This document shows positions 19,260-27,924 of a stretch of DNA of 64,000 nt, in pieces. Position 1 is the stretch's first letter, and every line of letters starts with the position of its first letter. The position numbers and the translations under genes were made by a program. The stretch comes from Fictibacillus enclensis (GTDB lineage Bacteria; Bacillota; Bacilli; Bacillales; Fictibacillaceae), in the NCBI RefSeq assembly GCF_001457035.1, contig NZ_KQ758617.1, positions 1,116,001 through 1,180,000 on the forward strand. The letters are read 5' to 3'. The notes under the pieces were generated by a model. That model was not told where the DNA came from. It searched no databases and saw nothing but the letters and a program-made list of their open reading frames with translations.

Positions 19260-19475
19260 ATGATTATGTTAACTAAATTAAACGGTGACACCTTTACCCT
19301 GAATGCGATTTATATTGAACAGGTTCAATCCTTTCCGGATACAACGGTTACGCTGACTTCGGGAACGAAATTTGTTGTTAAAGAAGCAGAATGTGAAGTT
19401 GTCCAAAAAGCAGCAGCCTATTATCAGAGTATTTCCCTTTTTTCTCTATCACCAACAGAAAGTGAGGAGGATTGA
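19260..19475 (+). CDS. swrD: SwrD/FlbD family flagellar protein
   Basis: A 71-residue protein of the FlbD family. The conserved part is MLTKLNGDTFTLNAIYIEQVQS, then PDTTVTLTSGTKFVVKE. In B. subtilis the equivalent SwrD supports swarming by increasing motor power. The position between flgE and fliL is the usual one. The ribosome binding site is unclear: AAGGGGAG ends some 20 bases before the ATG, so expression may depend on coupling or the second ATG at 19266. Confidence 0.88.
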   Translation: MIMLTKLNGDTFTLNAIYIEQVQSFPDTTVTLTSGTKFVVKEAECEVVQKAAAYYQSISLFSLSPTESEED

Positions 19476-19916
19476 ATGGAAAACGAAGTTAAAAAATCTC
19501 CGAAGAACTGGGCGATCCTTATTATTTTCTCTGTCCTGGTCGTTTGCGGAATTGCAGCCTACTTTGTTATTAAAGAGCCGGCTCCTAAAACGGAGGCTGC
19601 TGAACCTTCGGCGGAAGAGCTGGAAAAAATAACAGTAGAAACCGAGGAAATTACAACTAATCTGGCAGATCGATCGTTTATCAAGATCAAATTTAAAATC
19701 CAGGCCGACGGAGATGACGGCAAGGCCGAACTCGAAAAGAGGCTGTTTCAAGTCAATAATATTATTATCTATGAATTGTCCGGCATGAAAACCGGGGATT
19801 TGCAAGGCCAAAAAGGCATCCGCCATCTGGAAGACCTTTTAAAAGGAAGGATCAATAAACTGATGCAGGAAGGAAGCATCAAAAAAGTTTATACGACCGA
19901 GAAAATTATTCAATAA
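19476..19916 (+). CDS. fliL: Flagellar basal body-associated protein FliL
   Basis: A 146-residue single-pass membrane protein with a short cytoplasmic start, a transmembrane segment at about residues 14-33 (ILIIFSVLVVCGIAAYFVI) and an outer FliL domain. FliL surrounds the stator units and raises torque. The ATG directly follows the swrD stop and is preceded by GAGGAGG inside the end of swrD, so translation is coupled. Confidence 0.94.
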   Translation: MENEVKKSPKNWAILIIFSVLVVCGIAAYFVIKEPAPKTEAAEPSAEELEKITVETEEITTNLADRSFIKIKFKIQADGDDGKAELEKRLFQVNNIIIYELSGMKTGDLQGQKGIRHLEDLLKGRINKLMQEGSIKKVYTTEKIIQ

Positions 19917-19946
19917 GGAATTCATCATATATAAAGGGTGAGGCGA

Positions 19947-20930
19947 TTGTCGGAAGTACTTTCCCAGAATGAAATAGACGCGCTCCTCTCTGCCATTTCC
20001 ACGGGGGAAATGGATGCTGAAGAATTGAGAAGAGAAGAAAAAGAACAAAGAATAAAAACCTATGATTTTAAACGGGCTCTGCGGTTTTCGAAAGATCAGA
20101 TCAGAAGTCTTACAAGGGTACATGAGAATTTCGCACGCTTGTTAACTACTTTTTTTGCGGCACAGTTGAGAACATATGTGGAAATTTCCGTCGTATCGGT
20201 TGACCAGCTGCCATATGAGGAATTCATACGCTCCATACCGCGAATGACCATTTTGAACATTGTAGATGCAAAGCCGCTTGATGGGAGCCTTCTCGTTGAA
20301 GTCAATCCAAATATCGCCTATTCCATGATGGACCGGCTGATGGGAGGATGGGGAGCAAGTGTAAACAAGGTGACTCATTTAACCGAAATCGAAACGAGAA
20401 TCCTTTCCCGTCTGTTTAAAAATGCATTATCCACCTACAAGGAAGCCTGGAGCAATGTGGTTGAACTCGATTTTGCGGTAATAGATTTTGAGGTGAATCC
20501 CCAATTTCTGCAAATGGTGTCGCCAAATGAAACAGTGGTTGTTATCTCACTTTCCACAACGGTCGGTGAAACGAGCGGCATGATGAACGTTTGTCTTCCG
20601 CAGGTTCTGTTGGATCCGATCATTTCCAAGCTTTCGGTGCATAATTGGATGCAAAACAGCCAAAAGGAATTGTTGCCCGAAGAAGCGGCACTGATCGAAC
20701 AAAAGATCCGGAAAACCCCGCTTCCCGTGTCCGTTCAGCTGGGTTCGGCCAGTATGAATGTAGAAGAGTTTCTGCAGTTGAATGCGGGCGATATCATTCA
20801 GTTGAACAAAAAGATCAATCAGCCGTTGGCTGTGTATGTGGAGAACAATAAAAAATTTATGGCCCAGCCTGGAAAAGCAAAAAACAGAATGGCAGTCCAG
20901 ATTTTAGAACAAATAGAGGGGGACGAGTAA
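19947..20930 (+). CDS. fliM: Flagellar motor switch protein FliM
   Basis: A protein of about 327 residues forming the middle of the C-ring. The N-terminal CheY-P binding peptide is LSQNEIDALLSAIS. The middle CheC-like domain (YDFKRALRFSKDQIRSLTRV onward) and the C-terminal SpoA domain (VQLGSASMNVEEFLQLNAGD) follow. The start TTG 19947 gives MSEVLSQ, which fits the B. subtilis N-terminus, and GGGTGAGG is correctly placed. GTG 19938 lies inside that site. Confidence 0.95.
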   Translation: MSEVLSQNEIDALLSAISTGEMDAEELRREEKEQRIKTYDFKRALRFSKDQIRSLTRVHENFARLLTTFFAAQLRTYVEISVVSVDQLPYEEFIRSIPRMTILNIVDAKPLDGSLLVEVNPNIAYSMMDRLMGGWGASVNKVTHLTEIETRILSRLFKNALSTYKEAWSNVVELDFAVIDFEVNPQFLQMVSPNETVVVISLSTTVGETSGMMNVCLPQVLLDPIISKLSVHNWMQNSQKELLPEEAALIEQKIRKTPLPVSVQLGSASMNVEEFLQLNAGDIIQLNKKINQPLAVYVENNKKFMAQPGKAKNRMAVQILEQIEGDE

Positions 20931-22046
20931 ATGAATAGCGGAAATATGCTCTCTCAGGATGAGATTGATGCGTTGCTGAGTGGAGGCAGCGTGACATCTG
21001 ATGATGATCCAATCATCGAAGATTTTCTGAATTCAATGGAACAAGACGCACTTGGAGAAGTCGGCAACATTTCATTCGGCAGTGCCTCAACCGCTTTATC
21101 AACCTTGCTGAATCAAAAAGTCCAGATTACAACGCCGACGGTCTCGGTAATCAAAAAAGAAGAATTGCAGGGTGAGTTTCCCATTCCGCATGTAGCAGTA
21201 AAAGTGGAATATGTAGAAGGGATACAAGGCACAAACCTGCTTGTGATTAAAACAACCGATGCCCAGATTATTGCTGATTTGATGCTCGGCGGTGACGGAA
21301 CGAGCCCTTCTGCAGATTTTGGAGAAATGCAGCTCAGTGCCGTTGGAGAAGCGATGAATCAGATGATGGGCTCTGCCTCAACCTCTCTTTCTTCCATATT
21401 TAATAAACGAGTGGATATTTCGCCACCTGTTATTGATGTGCTGGATTTTAATGACTCTTCAGACATGATTACCGATCAGGATATTCTTATCAAAGTGTCC
21501 TTCCGGCTCAAGGTCGGGGAACTGATTGACTCCAGCATCATGCAGCTGATGCAAACAGATTTTTCTCAAAATCTGGTTTCCGAGCTTATGGCTCCTCCCA
21601 TGGTGCAGGCTGCTGCAACTTATGAAGATCAATTACAGAGCGAAATCACTGCACTCAAAGAACCATTGGTGTTGGATGACATTCCTTCAAACGCAGCTCG
21701 CCCGCAAAGTTTGGAACCTGATACCGCTGTATCTGTTCAGCCTGCTGTATTTTCCGATTTTGAAGAAAGCTCTGGTGTGTATCAGGAAACAAAGAACCTT
21801 GATATGCTTCTGGATATTCCGCTTCAGGTAACGGTTGAACTTGGACGGACGAAAAAGAGCATTAAAGAGATTTTGGAATTGTCGCCGGGGTCGATTTTGG
21901 AACTGGACAAGCTGGCAGGAGAACCGGTGGATATTCTGGTGAATGAAAGACTGATTGCCAAAGGGGAAGTTGTTGTTATCGATGAAAATTTTGGTGTCAG
22001 AGTAACAGAGATTGTAAGCAGAAAAGACAGACTGAAAAATTTATAA
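20931..22046 (+). CDS. fliY: Flagellar switch protein and CheY-P phosphatase FliY
   Basis: A 371-residue C-ring protein of Gram-positives that replaces FliN and also dephosphorylates CheY-P. A FliM-like CheY-binding peptide (LSQDEIDALLSGG) is at the start. Two CheC-type active sites are complete: E43 and N46 (GEVGNISFGSAS) and E140 and N143 (GEAMNQMMGSAS), each followed 23 residues after the Asn by the conserved Pro. The C-terminal SpoA domain (VTVELGRTKKSIKEILELSP) is FliN-like. It starts right after the fliM stop. Because cheC is absent nearby, FliY may be the main CheY-P phosphatase. Confidence 0.96.
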   Translation: MNSGNMLSQDEIDALLSGGSVTSDDDPIIEDFLNSMEQDALGEVGNISFGSASTALSTLLNQKVQITTPTVSVIKKEELQGEFPIPHVAVKVEYVEGIQGTNLLVIKTTDAQIIADLMLGGDGTSPSADFGEMQLSAVGEAMNQMMGSASTSLSSIFNKRVDISPPVIDVLDFNDSSDMITDQDILIKVSFRLKVGELIDSSIMQLMQTDFSQNLVSELMAPPMVQAAATYEDQLQSEITALKEPLVLDDIPSNAARPQSLEPDTAVSVQPAVFSDFEESSGVYQETKNLDMLLDIPLQVTVELGRTKKSIKEILELSPGSILELDKLAGEPVDILVNERLIAKGEVVVIDENFGVRVTEIVSRKDRLKNL

Positions 22047-22064
22047 ATGAAAGAGTGAGAACAA

Positions 22065-22427
22065 ATGGCTAAACGTATTTTAGTAGTAGATGATGCAGCA
22101 TTTATGAGAATGATGGTAAAAGATATTCTGACCAAAAACGGATTTGAGGTCTGCGGAGAAGCGGGAGACGGAGAACAGGCGGTTGAAATGTATAAGGAAC
22201 TTTCACCGGACCTTGTTACCCTCGACATCACAATGCCGGAGATGGACGGAATCACTGCTTTAAAAGAAATTAAAAAGGTGGATTCCGGTGCAAAGGTCAT
22301 CATGTGTTCTGCAATGGGACAACAAGGAATGGTTATTGATGCGATCCAGGCTGGAGCTAAAGATTTTATTGTAAAACCATTTCAGGCTGACCGCGTCATT
22401 GATGCGATCAATAAAGCGTTGAATTAA
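22065..22427 (+). CDS. cheY: Chemotaxis response regulator CheY
   Basis: A 120-residue single-domain receiver. The acidic pair is D9-D10, the phosphorylated residue is D54 (TLDITMPEMDG), the switch serine is in MCSAMG and the conserved lysine is in IVKPFQADR. In B. subtilis CheY-P binds FliM and promotes smooth swimming. No output domain is present. The gene is inside the switch and export cluster, between fliY and fliO, as in B. subtilis. Confidence 0.97.
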   Translation: MAKRILVVDDAAFMRMMVKDILTKNGFEVCGEAGDGEQAVEMYKELSPDLVTLDITMPEMDGITALKEIKKVDSGAKVIMCSAMGQQGMVIDAIQAGAKDFIVKPFQADRVIDAINKALN

Positions 22428-22445
22428 TAACAGGTGGTGCAGCAA

Positions 22446-23066
22446 TTGAGGAAGTTTACTAGATGCATCGCTGTTCTTATTGTCGCTTTCCTCCTCAATT
22501 GTTTTGTACAAACTGAGGCAGCGGCAGCAGAGAACAAGGAGACCCAAGCGCCTGCAGCATGCAAAACGGTATTTGAGTGTCTGGATACAAAAGCAGGGAA
22601 AGAAGACCAGGCGAAGCAGCAGCAGGAAACCAAAGCGGAGAGTTCTGCCACAGGGGGAAGCGGTGTGGTCACATTTATTAAAGTGCTGTTCTCATTGGGA
22701 TTGGTTTTGTTCCTGCTCTTCTTTCTTCTGAAAATGATACAAAAGCGGACAAAAAACTATCAAGAAGGCAAAGTATTGCAATCTATCGGGGGATTGAGTG
22801 TGGGGTCGAACCGTTCTGTGCAGATAATCAAGGCCGGTTCAAGTGTCCTTGTTATCGGTGTGGGGGAAACGGTGACCTTGCTAAAAGAAATTAATGAAGA
22901 AGAGGAAGTGAAGCAGCTGCTTTCTTCGTCTCCACAGGAAACGGGCAGCCGTTTGAAAAAAACATCTGGTTTTTCCGATGTTTTTAAGGCTCAGCTTGGT
23001 GAACTTTCAGGTGAACGGGGAGATTTGCTGAAGCGTTTCGTGCGGAAAGGAAAAGCTGATGACTGA
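22446..23066 (+). CDS. fliO: Flagellar export gate protein FliO (FliZ)
   Basis: A protein of about 206 residues. A signal-like N-terminus (CIAVLIVAFLLNCFVQTEAAAA) is followed by a Gln/Lys-rich outer segment, a second hydrophobic segment at about 76-97 (FIKVLFSLGLVLFLLFFLLK) and a cytoplasmic FliO domain (SIGGLSVGSNRSVQIIKAGSSVLV). FliO assists assembly of the FliP ring. Start TTG 22446 is preceded by AGGTGGTG; GTG 22434 and 22437 lie inside that site. In B. subtilis the gene is called fliZ. Confidence 0.88.
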   Translation: MRKFTRCIAVLIVAFLLNCFVQTEAAAAENKETQAPAACKTVFECLDTKAGKEDQAKQQQETKAESSATGGSGVVTFIKVLFSLGLVLFLLFFLLKMIQKRTKNYQEGKVLQSIGGLSVGSNRSVQIIKAGSSVLVIGVGETVTLLKEINEEEEVKQLLSSSPQETGSRLKKTSGFSDVFKAQLGELSGERGDLLKRFVRKGKADD

Positions 23067-23721
23067 TTTACTTCCAAATCTTACTAACCAAACAGGCGGA
23101 ATCGAAACAACGATACAGCTGCTGCTCCTTCTTACCGTTCTCTCACTGGCGCCAAGCATTCTCATTTTGATGACCTGTTTTACGAGAATTGTAATCGTTC
23201 TGTCGTTTGTACGAACGTCACTGGCCACGCAGCAAATGCCCCCGAACCAGGTGTTGATTGGTCTTGCGCTGTTTCTTACCTTTTTTGTAATGGCTCCTAC
23301 TTTTCAGGAAATCAACAAGGAGGCAATTGGTCCACTTATCAGAGGGAAAATCACCCAGGAAGAGGCTTTTGACAAAGGGACGCTTCCTTTAAAGGAGTTT
23401 ATGACAAAGCATACGCGTGAGAAGGATCTGGAGCTTTTTCTAAATTATTCCGGAGCCAAACGCCCTGAGAAGATAGAGGATATTTCCCTTATTGCGCTTG
23501 TACCGGCCTATTCGATCAGTGAATTGAAATCCGCGTTTCAAATGGGTTTTATGATCTTTGTTCCTTTTCTTGTAATTGATATGGTGGTCGCTTCTGTGCT
23601 GATGGCGATGGGAATGATGATGCTGCCGCCCGTAATGATCTCTCTTCCGTTTAAGATATTGCTCTTTATTCTTGTGGACGGGTGGTATTTGATTGTCAAG
23701 TCACTGTTATCAAGCTATTAA
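23059..23721 (+). CDS. fliP: Flagellar type III export gate protein FliP
   Basis: A 220-residue membrane protein, core of the FliPQR export channel. Hydrophobic segments include LLLLLTVLSLAPSILILMTC and, later, FQMGFMIFVPFLVIDMVVAS. The family signatures FTRIVIVLSFVRTSLATQQM and PPNQVLIGLALFLTFFVMAP are intact. The ATG overlaps the end of fliO by eight bases. Confidence 0.97.
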   Translation: MTDLLPNLTNQTGGIETTIQLLLLLTVLSLAPSILILMTCFTRIVIVLSFVRTSLATQQMPPNQVLIGLALFLTFFVMAPTFQEINKEAIGPLIRGKITQEEAFDKGTLPLKEFMTKHTREKDLELFLNYSGAKRPEKIEDISLIALVPAYSISELKSAFQMGFMIFVPFLVIDMVVASVLMAMGMMMLPPVMISLPFKILLFILVDGWYLIVKSLLSSY

Positions 23722-23738
23722 ACAAGTAGGTGTTTTCG

Positions 23739-24011
23739 TTGAATCCTGAAGTCGTTATATCCATTGCAGAAAAAGGTGTTTATATGACTCTCCTCCTTTG
23801 CGGACCTTTGCTTGCAATCGCTTTGGCTGTTGGCCTGATTGTCAGTATTTTTCAGGCGACCACACAAATTCAGGAACAGACGCTTGCGTTTATTCCAAAA
23901 ATTGCGGCTGTGTTACTGGCATTAATCTTTTTTGGACCCTGGATGCTTTCACAGCTCGTTTCATTTACGTATGACATTTTTAACAATTTGAATCATTTCG
24001 TAGGACTGTAA
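23739..24011 (+). CDS. fliQ: Flagellar export gate protein FliQ
   Basis: A protein of about 90 residues with two transmembrane helices around the family motif IFQATTQIQEQTLAFIPKI. It packs around FliP and FliR in the export gate. Start TTG 23739 gives MNPEVVISIAEKGVY, which matches the B. subtilis N-terminus and follows AGTAGGTG; GTG 23730 lies within that site. Confidence 0.93.
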   Translation: MNPEVVISIAEKGVYMTLLLCGPLLAIALAVGLIVSIFQATTQIQEQTLAFIPKIAAVLLALIFFGPWMLSQLVSFTYDIFNNLNHFVGL

Positions 24012-24014
24012 TTC

Positions 24015-24785
24015 ATGGATGCTATAAATTCTTTTCCAGCCTTTTTATTGATCTTCATGAGAGTGGGTGCTTTTTTCGCAACGGTTCCGATTTTTTCTTA
24101 CCGGAATATTCCTAATGTCCATAAGATCGGGCTGGCAGCCTTTTTGTCATGGATTATGCTGTATGCCTTGGGAGCTCCAGAGGTGGCCGTGAATGGTGAG
24201 TTTATCCTGCTGGTCTTTAAAGAAGCGCTCGTTGGTTTATCGCTGGGCCTTATTGCCTCCATCCTGTTCTATTCCATTCAGGTGGCAGGGGGCTTTATCG
24301 ATCTTCAGATGGGATTTGCGATCGCCGGTGTTTTCGATCCTCAGACGGGTGTGCAGACACCGCTGCTCGCGAAATTTCTGTATCAGCTTGCACTCTTATT
24401 CCTTTTGGCACTGAACGGCCATTATCTGCTTCTTGATGGTCTGTTTTACAGTTATTCCTTTGTTCCTCTTACTGACGTTCATTTTGGTTTGGGGAATGGA
24501 GAAACGGCAAGGCATGCGGTATCTGTCGTGACAGCCATGTTTGTTATTGCCTTCCAGATGGCACTTCCCGTTGTCGGGACCCTTTTTTTGGTGGACCTGG
24601 CACTGGGCATTGTTGCCAGAACCGTTCCTCAAATCAATATCTTTGCCGTAGGCCTTCCTTTAAAGATCTTAGTGGCATTCGGTATTCTGCTGATTATCCT
24701 GCCTGTGTTTTTTATGAGTGTCCAGCATTTGAGTGATGAGACTGCACAGGCTATGAGAAAGCTTTTAATGCTGCTTGGAGAGTGA
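24015..24785 (+). CDS. fliR: Flagellar export gate protein FliR
   Basis: A 256-residue polytopic membrane protein completing the FliPQR channel. Conserved segments are FLLIFMRVGAFFATVPIFSYR near the start, GGFIDLQMGFAIAGVFDPQTG in the middle and LALGIVARTVPQINIFAVGLPLK later. The ribosome binding site is weak (TAGGACTG), three bases after fliQ, so coupling is likely. Its end overlaps the flhB ribosome binding site. Confidence 0.96.
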   Translation: MDAINSFPAFLLIFMRVGAFFATVPIFSYRNIPNVHKIGLAAFLSWIMLYALGAPEVAVNGEFILLVFKEALVGLSLGLIASILFYSIQVAGGFIDLQMGFAIAGVFDPQTGVQTPLLAKFLYQLALLFLLALNGHYLLLDGLFYSYSFVPLTDVHFGLGNGETARHAVSVVTAMFVIAFQMALPVVGTLFLVDLALGIVARTVPQINIFAVGLPLKILVAFGILLIILPVFFMSVQHLSDETAQAMRKLLMLLGE

Positions 24786-24789
24786 TCAC

Positions 24790-25875
24790 ATGCCTCAAAG
24801 GCTGGATTTGCAATATTTTTCGGGGGAAAAAACAGAAAAGGCCACACCAAAGAAACGCGAGGAAAGCAAAAAAAAGGGACAGGTGGCCAAGAGTGCAGAC
24901 GTAAATACCGCGGTTACCCTGTTTGCTGCATTTTTGATGCTCTGGTTTACCGGAAGTGCCGTTGCGCAAAAGTTGTTTCATTTGATGGAATTCACATTTC
25001 AGCACAATCTGACCGTTGAACTGACCGAGCAGAACAGTCAGCTGCTGTTTGTCGTGCTGGTGAAGGAAACTGCAGGAATTCTTCTTCCAGTGCTGCTGAC
25101 GGTGCTTGCAGCGGGTGTCTTTTCCAATTTTATTCAAGTCGGCTTTTTGTTTTCAGGTGAAGCTGTACGGATGAAGTTTGAACGGATCAATCCATTACAG
25201 GGATTTAAACGGATCTATTCCCTCCGCGCGCTCGTTGAGCTGACAAAATCGGTTTTGAAAATTGCCGTTGTTGGCTGTGTCACCTTCTTTGTCATATGGA
25301 GCAAGAAGGACCAGCTCTTAAAAGTTTCTCAGGTCAGCGTTGAGTCTGCTCTTGGTATGTATGGAAAGATGTCGTTTCAGATGGGGTTCTATGCAGCCCT
25401 GGTACTCCTTCTATTTTCCCTGCTGGATTATCTGTATCAGAAATACGATTTTGAAAAAAGCATCCGTATGTCGAAACAGGACATTAAAGATGAGTACAAA
25501 AAGTCCGAAGGGGATCCGAAAATCAAAGGGAAAATTAAAGAAAAGCAGCGCCAGATGGCCAACCGGAGAATGATGCAGAGCGTTCCGAACGCAGATGTGA
25601 TCATTACGAATCCCACCCACTTTGCCATAGCTTTGCAATACGATGATCAAAAAATGGAAGCACCGGTGGTGGTGGCCAAGGGGGCTGACCTAATGGCCCT
25701 GAAGATTAAAAAAATTGCCCGTGAAAATAAAGTGACGATGGTAGAAAACCGTCCGCTTGCAAGAACTTTGTACAGCAGAGCCGAAATTGGGGATGCCATT
25801 CCTGAAGATCTGTTTAAGGCAGTGGCAGAGATTTTGGCCTATGTTTACCACTTAAAGAATAAGGTGCATCGGTAA
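24790..25875 (+). CDS. flhB: Flagellar export switch protein FlhB
   Basis: A protein of about 361 residues. The cytoplasmic start GEKTEKATPKKREESKKKGQ is followed by four transmembrane segments and a cytoplasmic domain with the self-cleavage motif NPTH (ADVIITNPTHFAIAL). Cleavage there changes export specificity from hook to filament, in response to FliK. ATG 24790 is seven bases after GGAGAG and gives the B. subtilis-like start MPQRLDLQYFSGEK; TTG 24775 is less likely. Confidence 0.97.
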   Translation: MPQRLDLQYFSGEKTEKATPKKREESKKKGQVAKSADVNTAVTLFAAFLMLWFTGSAVAQKLFHLMEFTFQHNLTVELTEQNSQLLFVVLVKETAGILLPVLLTVLAAGVFSNFIQVGFLFSGEAVRMKFERINPLQGFKRIYSLRALVELTKSVLKIAVVGCVTFFVIWSKKDQLLKVSQVSVESALGMYGKMSFQMGFYAALVLLLFSLLDYLYQKYDFEKSIRMSKQDIKDEYKKSEGDPKIKGKIKEKQRQMANRRMMQSVPNADVIITNPTHFAIALQYDDQKMEAPVVVAKGADLMALKIKKIARENKVTMVENRPLARTLYSRAEIGDAIPEDLFKAVAEILAYVYHLKNKVHR

Positions 25876-25890
25876 GGAGAGAAGGAATTG

Positions 25891-27924
25891 ATGAAAGCAA
25901 GAGATATAAGCGTTCTAGTTGGGGTTATTATGATCATCGCCATGCTGATCATCCCTTTGCCGCCCTGGCTGCTCGACTTTTTCATCATTATTAATATTAC
26001 ACTGGCACTCGTAATTATTTTAATTTCAATGAATATGCAGGAACCATTGCAATTTTCTATTTTTCCGTCTCTCTTACTGCTTGTCACTCTCTTCAGGCTG
26101 GGGTTGAATGTATCAACGACCCGATCCATCCTGGGTTCCGGAAAAGCAGGGAACGTGGTTCATACATTCGGAGAATTTGTAGTTGGCGGTAACATTCTGG
26201 TCGGAATCGTCGTCTTTTTTATCCTTGTTGTCATTCAGTTTATTGTCATCACCAAAGGATCAGAAAGGGTTTCTGAGGTAGCAGCCCGTTTTACACTGGA
26301 TGCCATGCCTGGAAAACAAATGAGCATCGATGCTGATTTGAATGCCGGAATGATTTCTGACAGGGAAGCGAAGGAACGCCGTGAAAAAGTGGAAAGAGAA
26401 TCTGATTTTTACGGAGCGATGGATGGGGCCAGCAAATTTGTAAAGGGAGATGCCATTGCTGGAATCATCATCGTTCTTATCAACATGCTGTTTGGCATAA
26501 TTATCGGCATGACACAGATGGGGCTGGGCTTTGCCGAAAGCGCACATACATTTACACTGCTTACAGTCGGTGACGGCCTGGTAAGCCAGATCCCCGCTCT
26601 GATTATATCGACGGCAACAGGGATTATTGTAACAAGAGCAGCATCGGAAGGTAATCTGGGCTATGACATCTCACGCCAGATTCTGGCTTATCCGCAAATG
26701 CTTATTGTTGCAGGTGGAACCATCATCGTTCTGGGTCTTTTTACGCCGATCAATGATTTGGTTACCCTGTCTGTTGGCGGACTTATTTCGCTCGGGGGAT
26801 ATCTTCTGTTAAAAGCAGAGAAAGAGAAAAAAGAGCAGGACGAAATCATGGAAGAAGATAACCAGACCGAACAGTTGAAAACACCTGAAAGCGTCATGAA
26901 CCTGCTGCAGGTGGATCCTGTTGAATTCGAGTTTGGGTACAGTCTGATTCCACTGGCTGACACCAACCAGGGAGGAGACCTTCTCGACCGGGTAGTGATG
27001 ATCCGCAGGCAGCTGGCGCTGGAGCTCGGCATCATTTTGCCGGTGGTCCGCATCCGGGATAATATCCAGCTGCCGCCGAGTGAATACCGCATTAAAATCA
27101 AAGGAAACGAAGTAGCAAAAGGAGAGCTGCTGCTCGATCATTACCTGGCAATGAGCCCAGGTATTGACGATGAAGCAGTGCAGGGCAAGGAAACGGTGGA
27201 GCCGGCATTTGGTCTGCCTGCCCTCTGGATTGGGGAAGACATGAAGGACCGTGCGGAAATGTCAGGCTATACGGTTGTAGATCCTCCATCGGTCGTTTCC
27301 ACTCATTTGACAGAAATATTAAAGAAATATGCACATGAGCTGATCGGCCGACAGGAAACGAAACAACTGGTGGACCATATGAGAGAAAACTATCCGAGCC
27401 TCGTCGAAGAGGTAACTCCTGATCCATTATCTGTCGGAGAAATCCAGAAAGTGCTGTCCAAATTGTTAAAAGAAAAAATATCCATACGCAACTTGCTGGT
27501 GATTTTTGAAACGCTGGCGGACTTCGGAAAGATGTCACGTGATGTGGATCTATTGACAGAGTATGTCCGGCAGGCATTATCACGGCAAATTTCAAAGCAA
27601 TATGGAACAGAAAATGAGCCATTGAATGTAATCACGCTTGGAGCCGGAGTTGAAAAAAGAATTGCGGACCATGTGCAACAAACGGAACACGGAAATTATT
27701 TGTCCCTTGATCCGGCAGATGCTCAGGAAATATACAGCCAGGTGATGAAAGAAATGGATCAAAGCAGGAATTTTGGACAGCTGCCTGTCCTTTTATGCTC
27801 GCCTGCCGTGCGCATGTACGTGAGGCAGCTGCTTGAGCGCCACCTGCCTGACCTGGTGATATTATCTTATAACGAACTGGAGCCTGATCTCGAAGTACAA
27901 AGTGTAGGAGTCGTCAATCTATGA
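25891..27924 (+). CDS. flhA: Flagellar export apparatus protein FlhA
   Basis: A 677-residue protein with about eight N-terminal transmembrane helices and a large cytoplasmic domain that docks chaperone-substrate complexes. The family block FTLDAMPGKQMSIDADLNAG and DGASKFVKGDAIAGI lies in the cytoplasmic loop. The cytoplasmic part begins after about residue 325 and includes PLADTNQGGDLLDRVVMIRR. ATG 25891 follows AAGGA, and gives the same length as B. subtilis FlhA; TTG 25888 is adjacent. Confidence 0.98.
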   Translation: MKARDISVLVGVIMIIAMLIIPLPPWLLDFFIIINITLALVIILISMNMQEPLQFSIFPSLLLLVTLFRLGLNVSTTRSILGSGKAGNVVHTFGEFVVGGNILVGIVVFFILVVIQFIVITKGSERVSEVAARFTLDAMPGKQMSIDADLNAGMISDREAKERREKVERESDFYGAMDGASKFVKGDAIAGIIIVLINMLFGIIIGMTQMGLGFAESAHTFTLLTVGDGLVSQIPALIISTATGIIVTRAASEGNLGYDISRQILAYPQMLIVAGGTIIVLGLFTPINDLVTLSVGGLISLGGYLLLKAEKEKKEQDEIMEEDNQTEQLKTPESVMNLLQVDPVEFEFGYSLIPLADTNQGGDLLDRVVMIRRQLALELGIILPVVRIRDNIQLPPSEYRIKIKGNEVAKGELLLDHYLAMSPGIDDEAVQGKETVEPAFGLPALWIGEDMKDRAEMSGYTVVDPPSVVSTHLTEILKKYAHELIGRQETKQLVDHMRENYPSLVEEVTPDPLSVGEIQKVLSKLLKEKISIRNLLVIFETLADFGKMSRDVDLLTEYVRQALSRQISKQYGTENEPLNVITLGAGVEKRIADHVQQTEHGNYLSLDPADAQEIYSQVMKEMDQSRNFGQLPVLLCSPAVRMYVRQLLERHLPDLVILSYNELEPDLEVQSVGVVNL

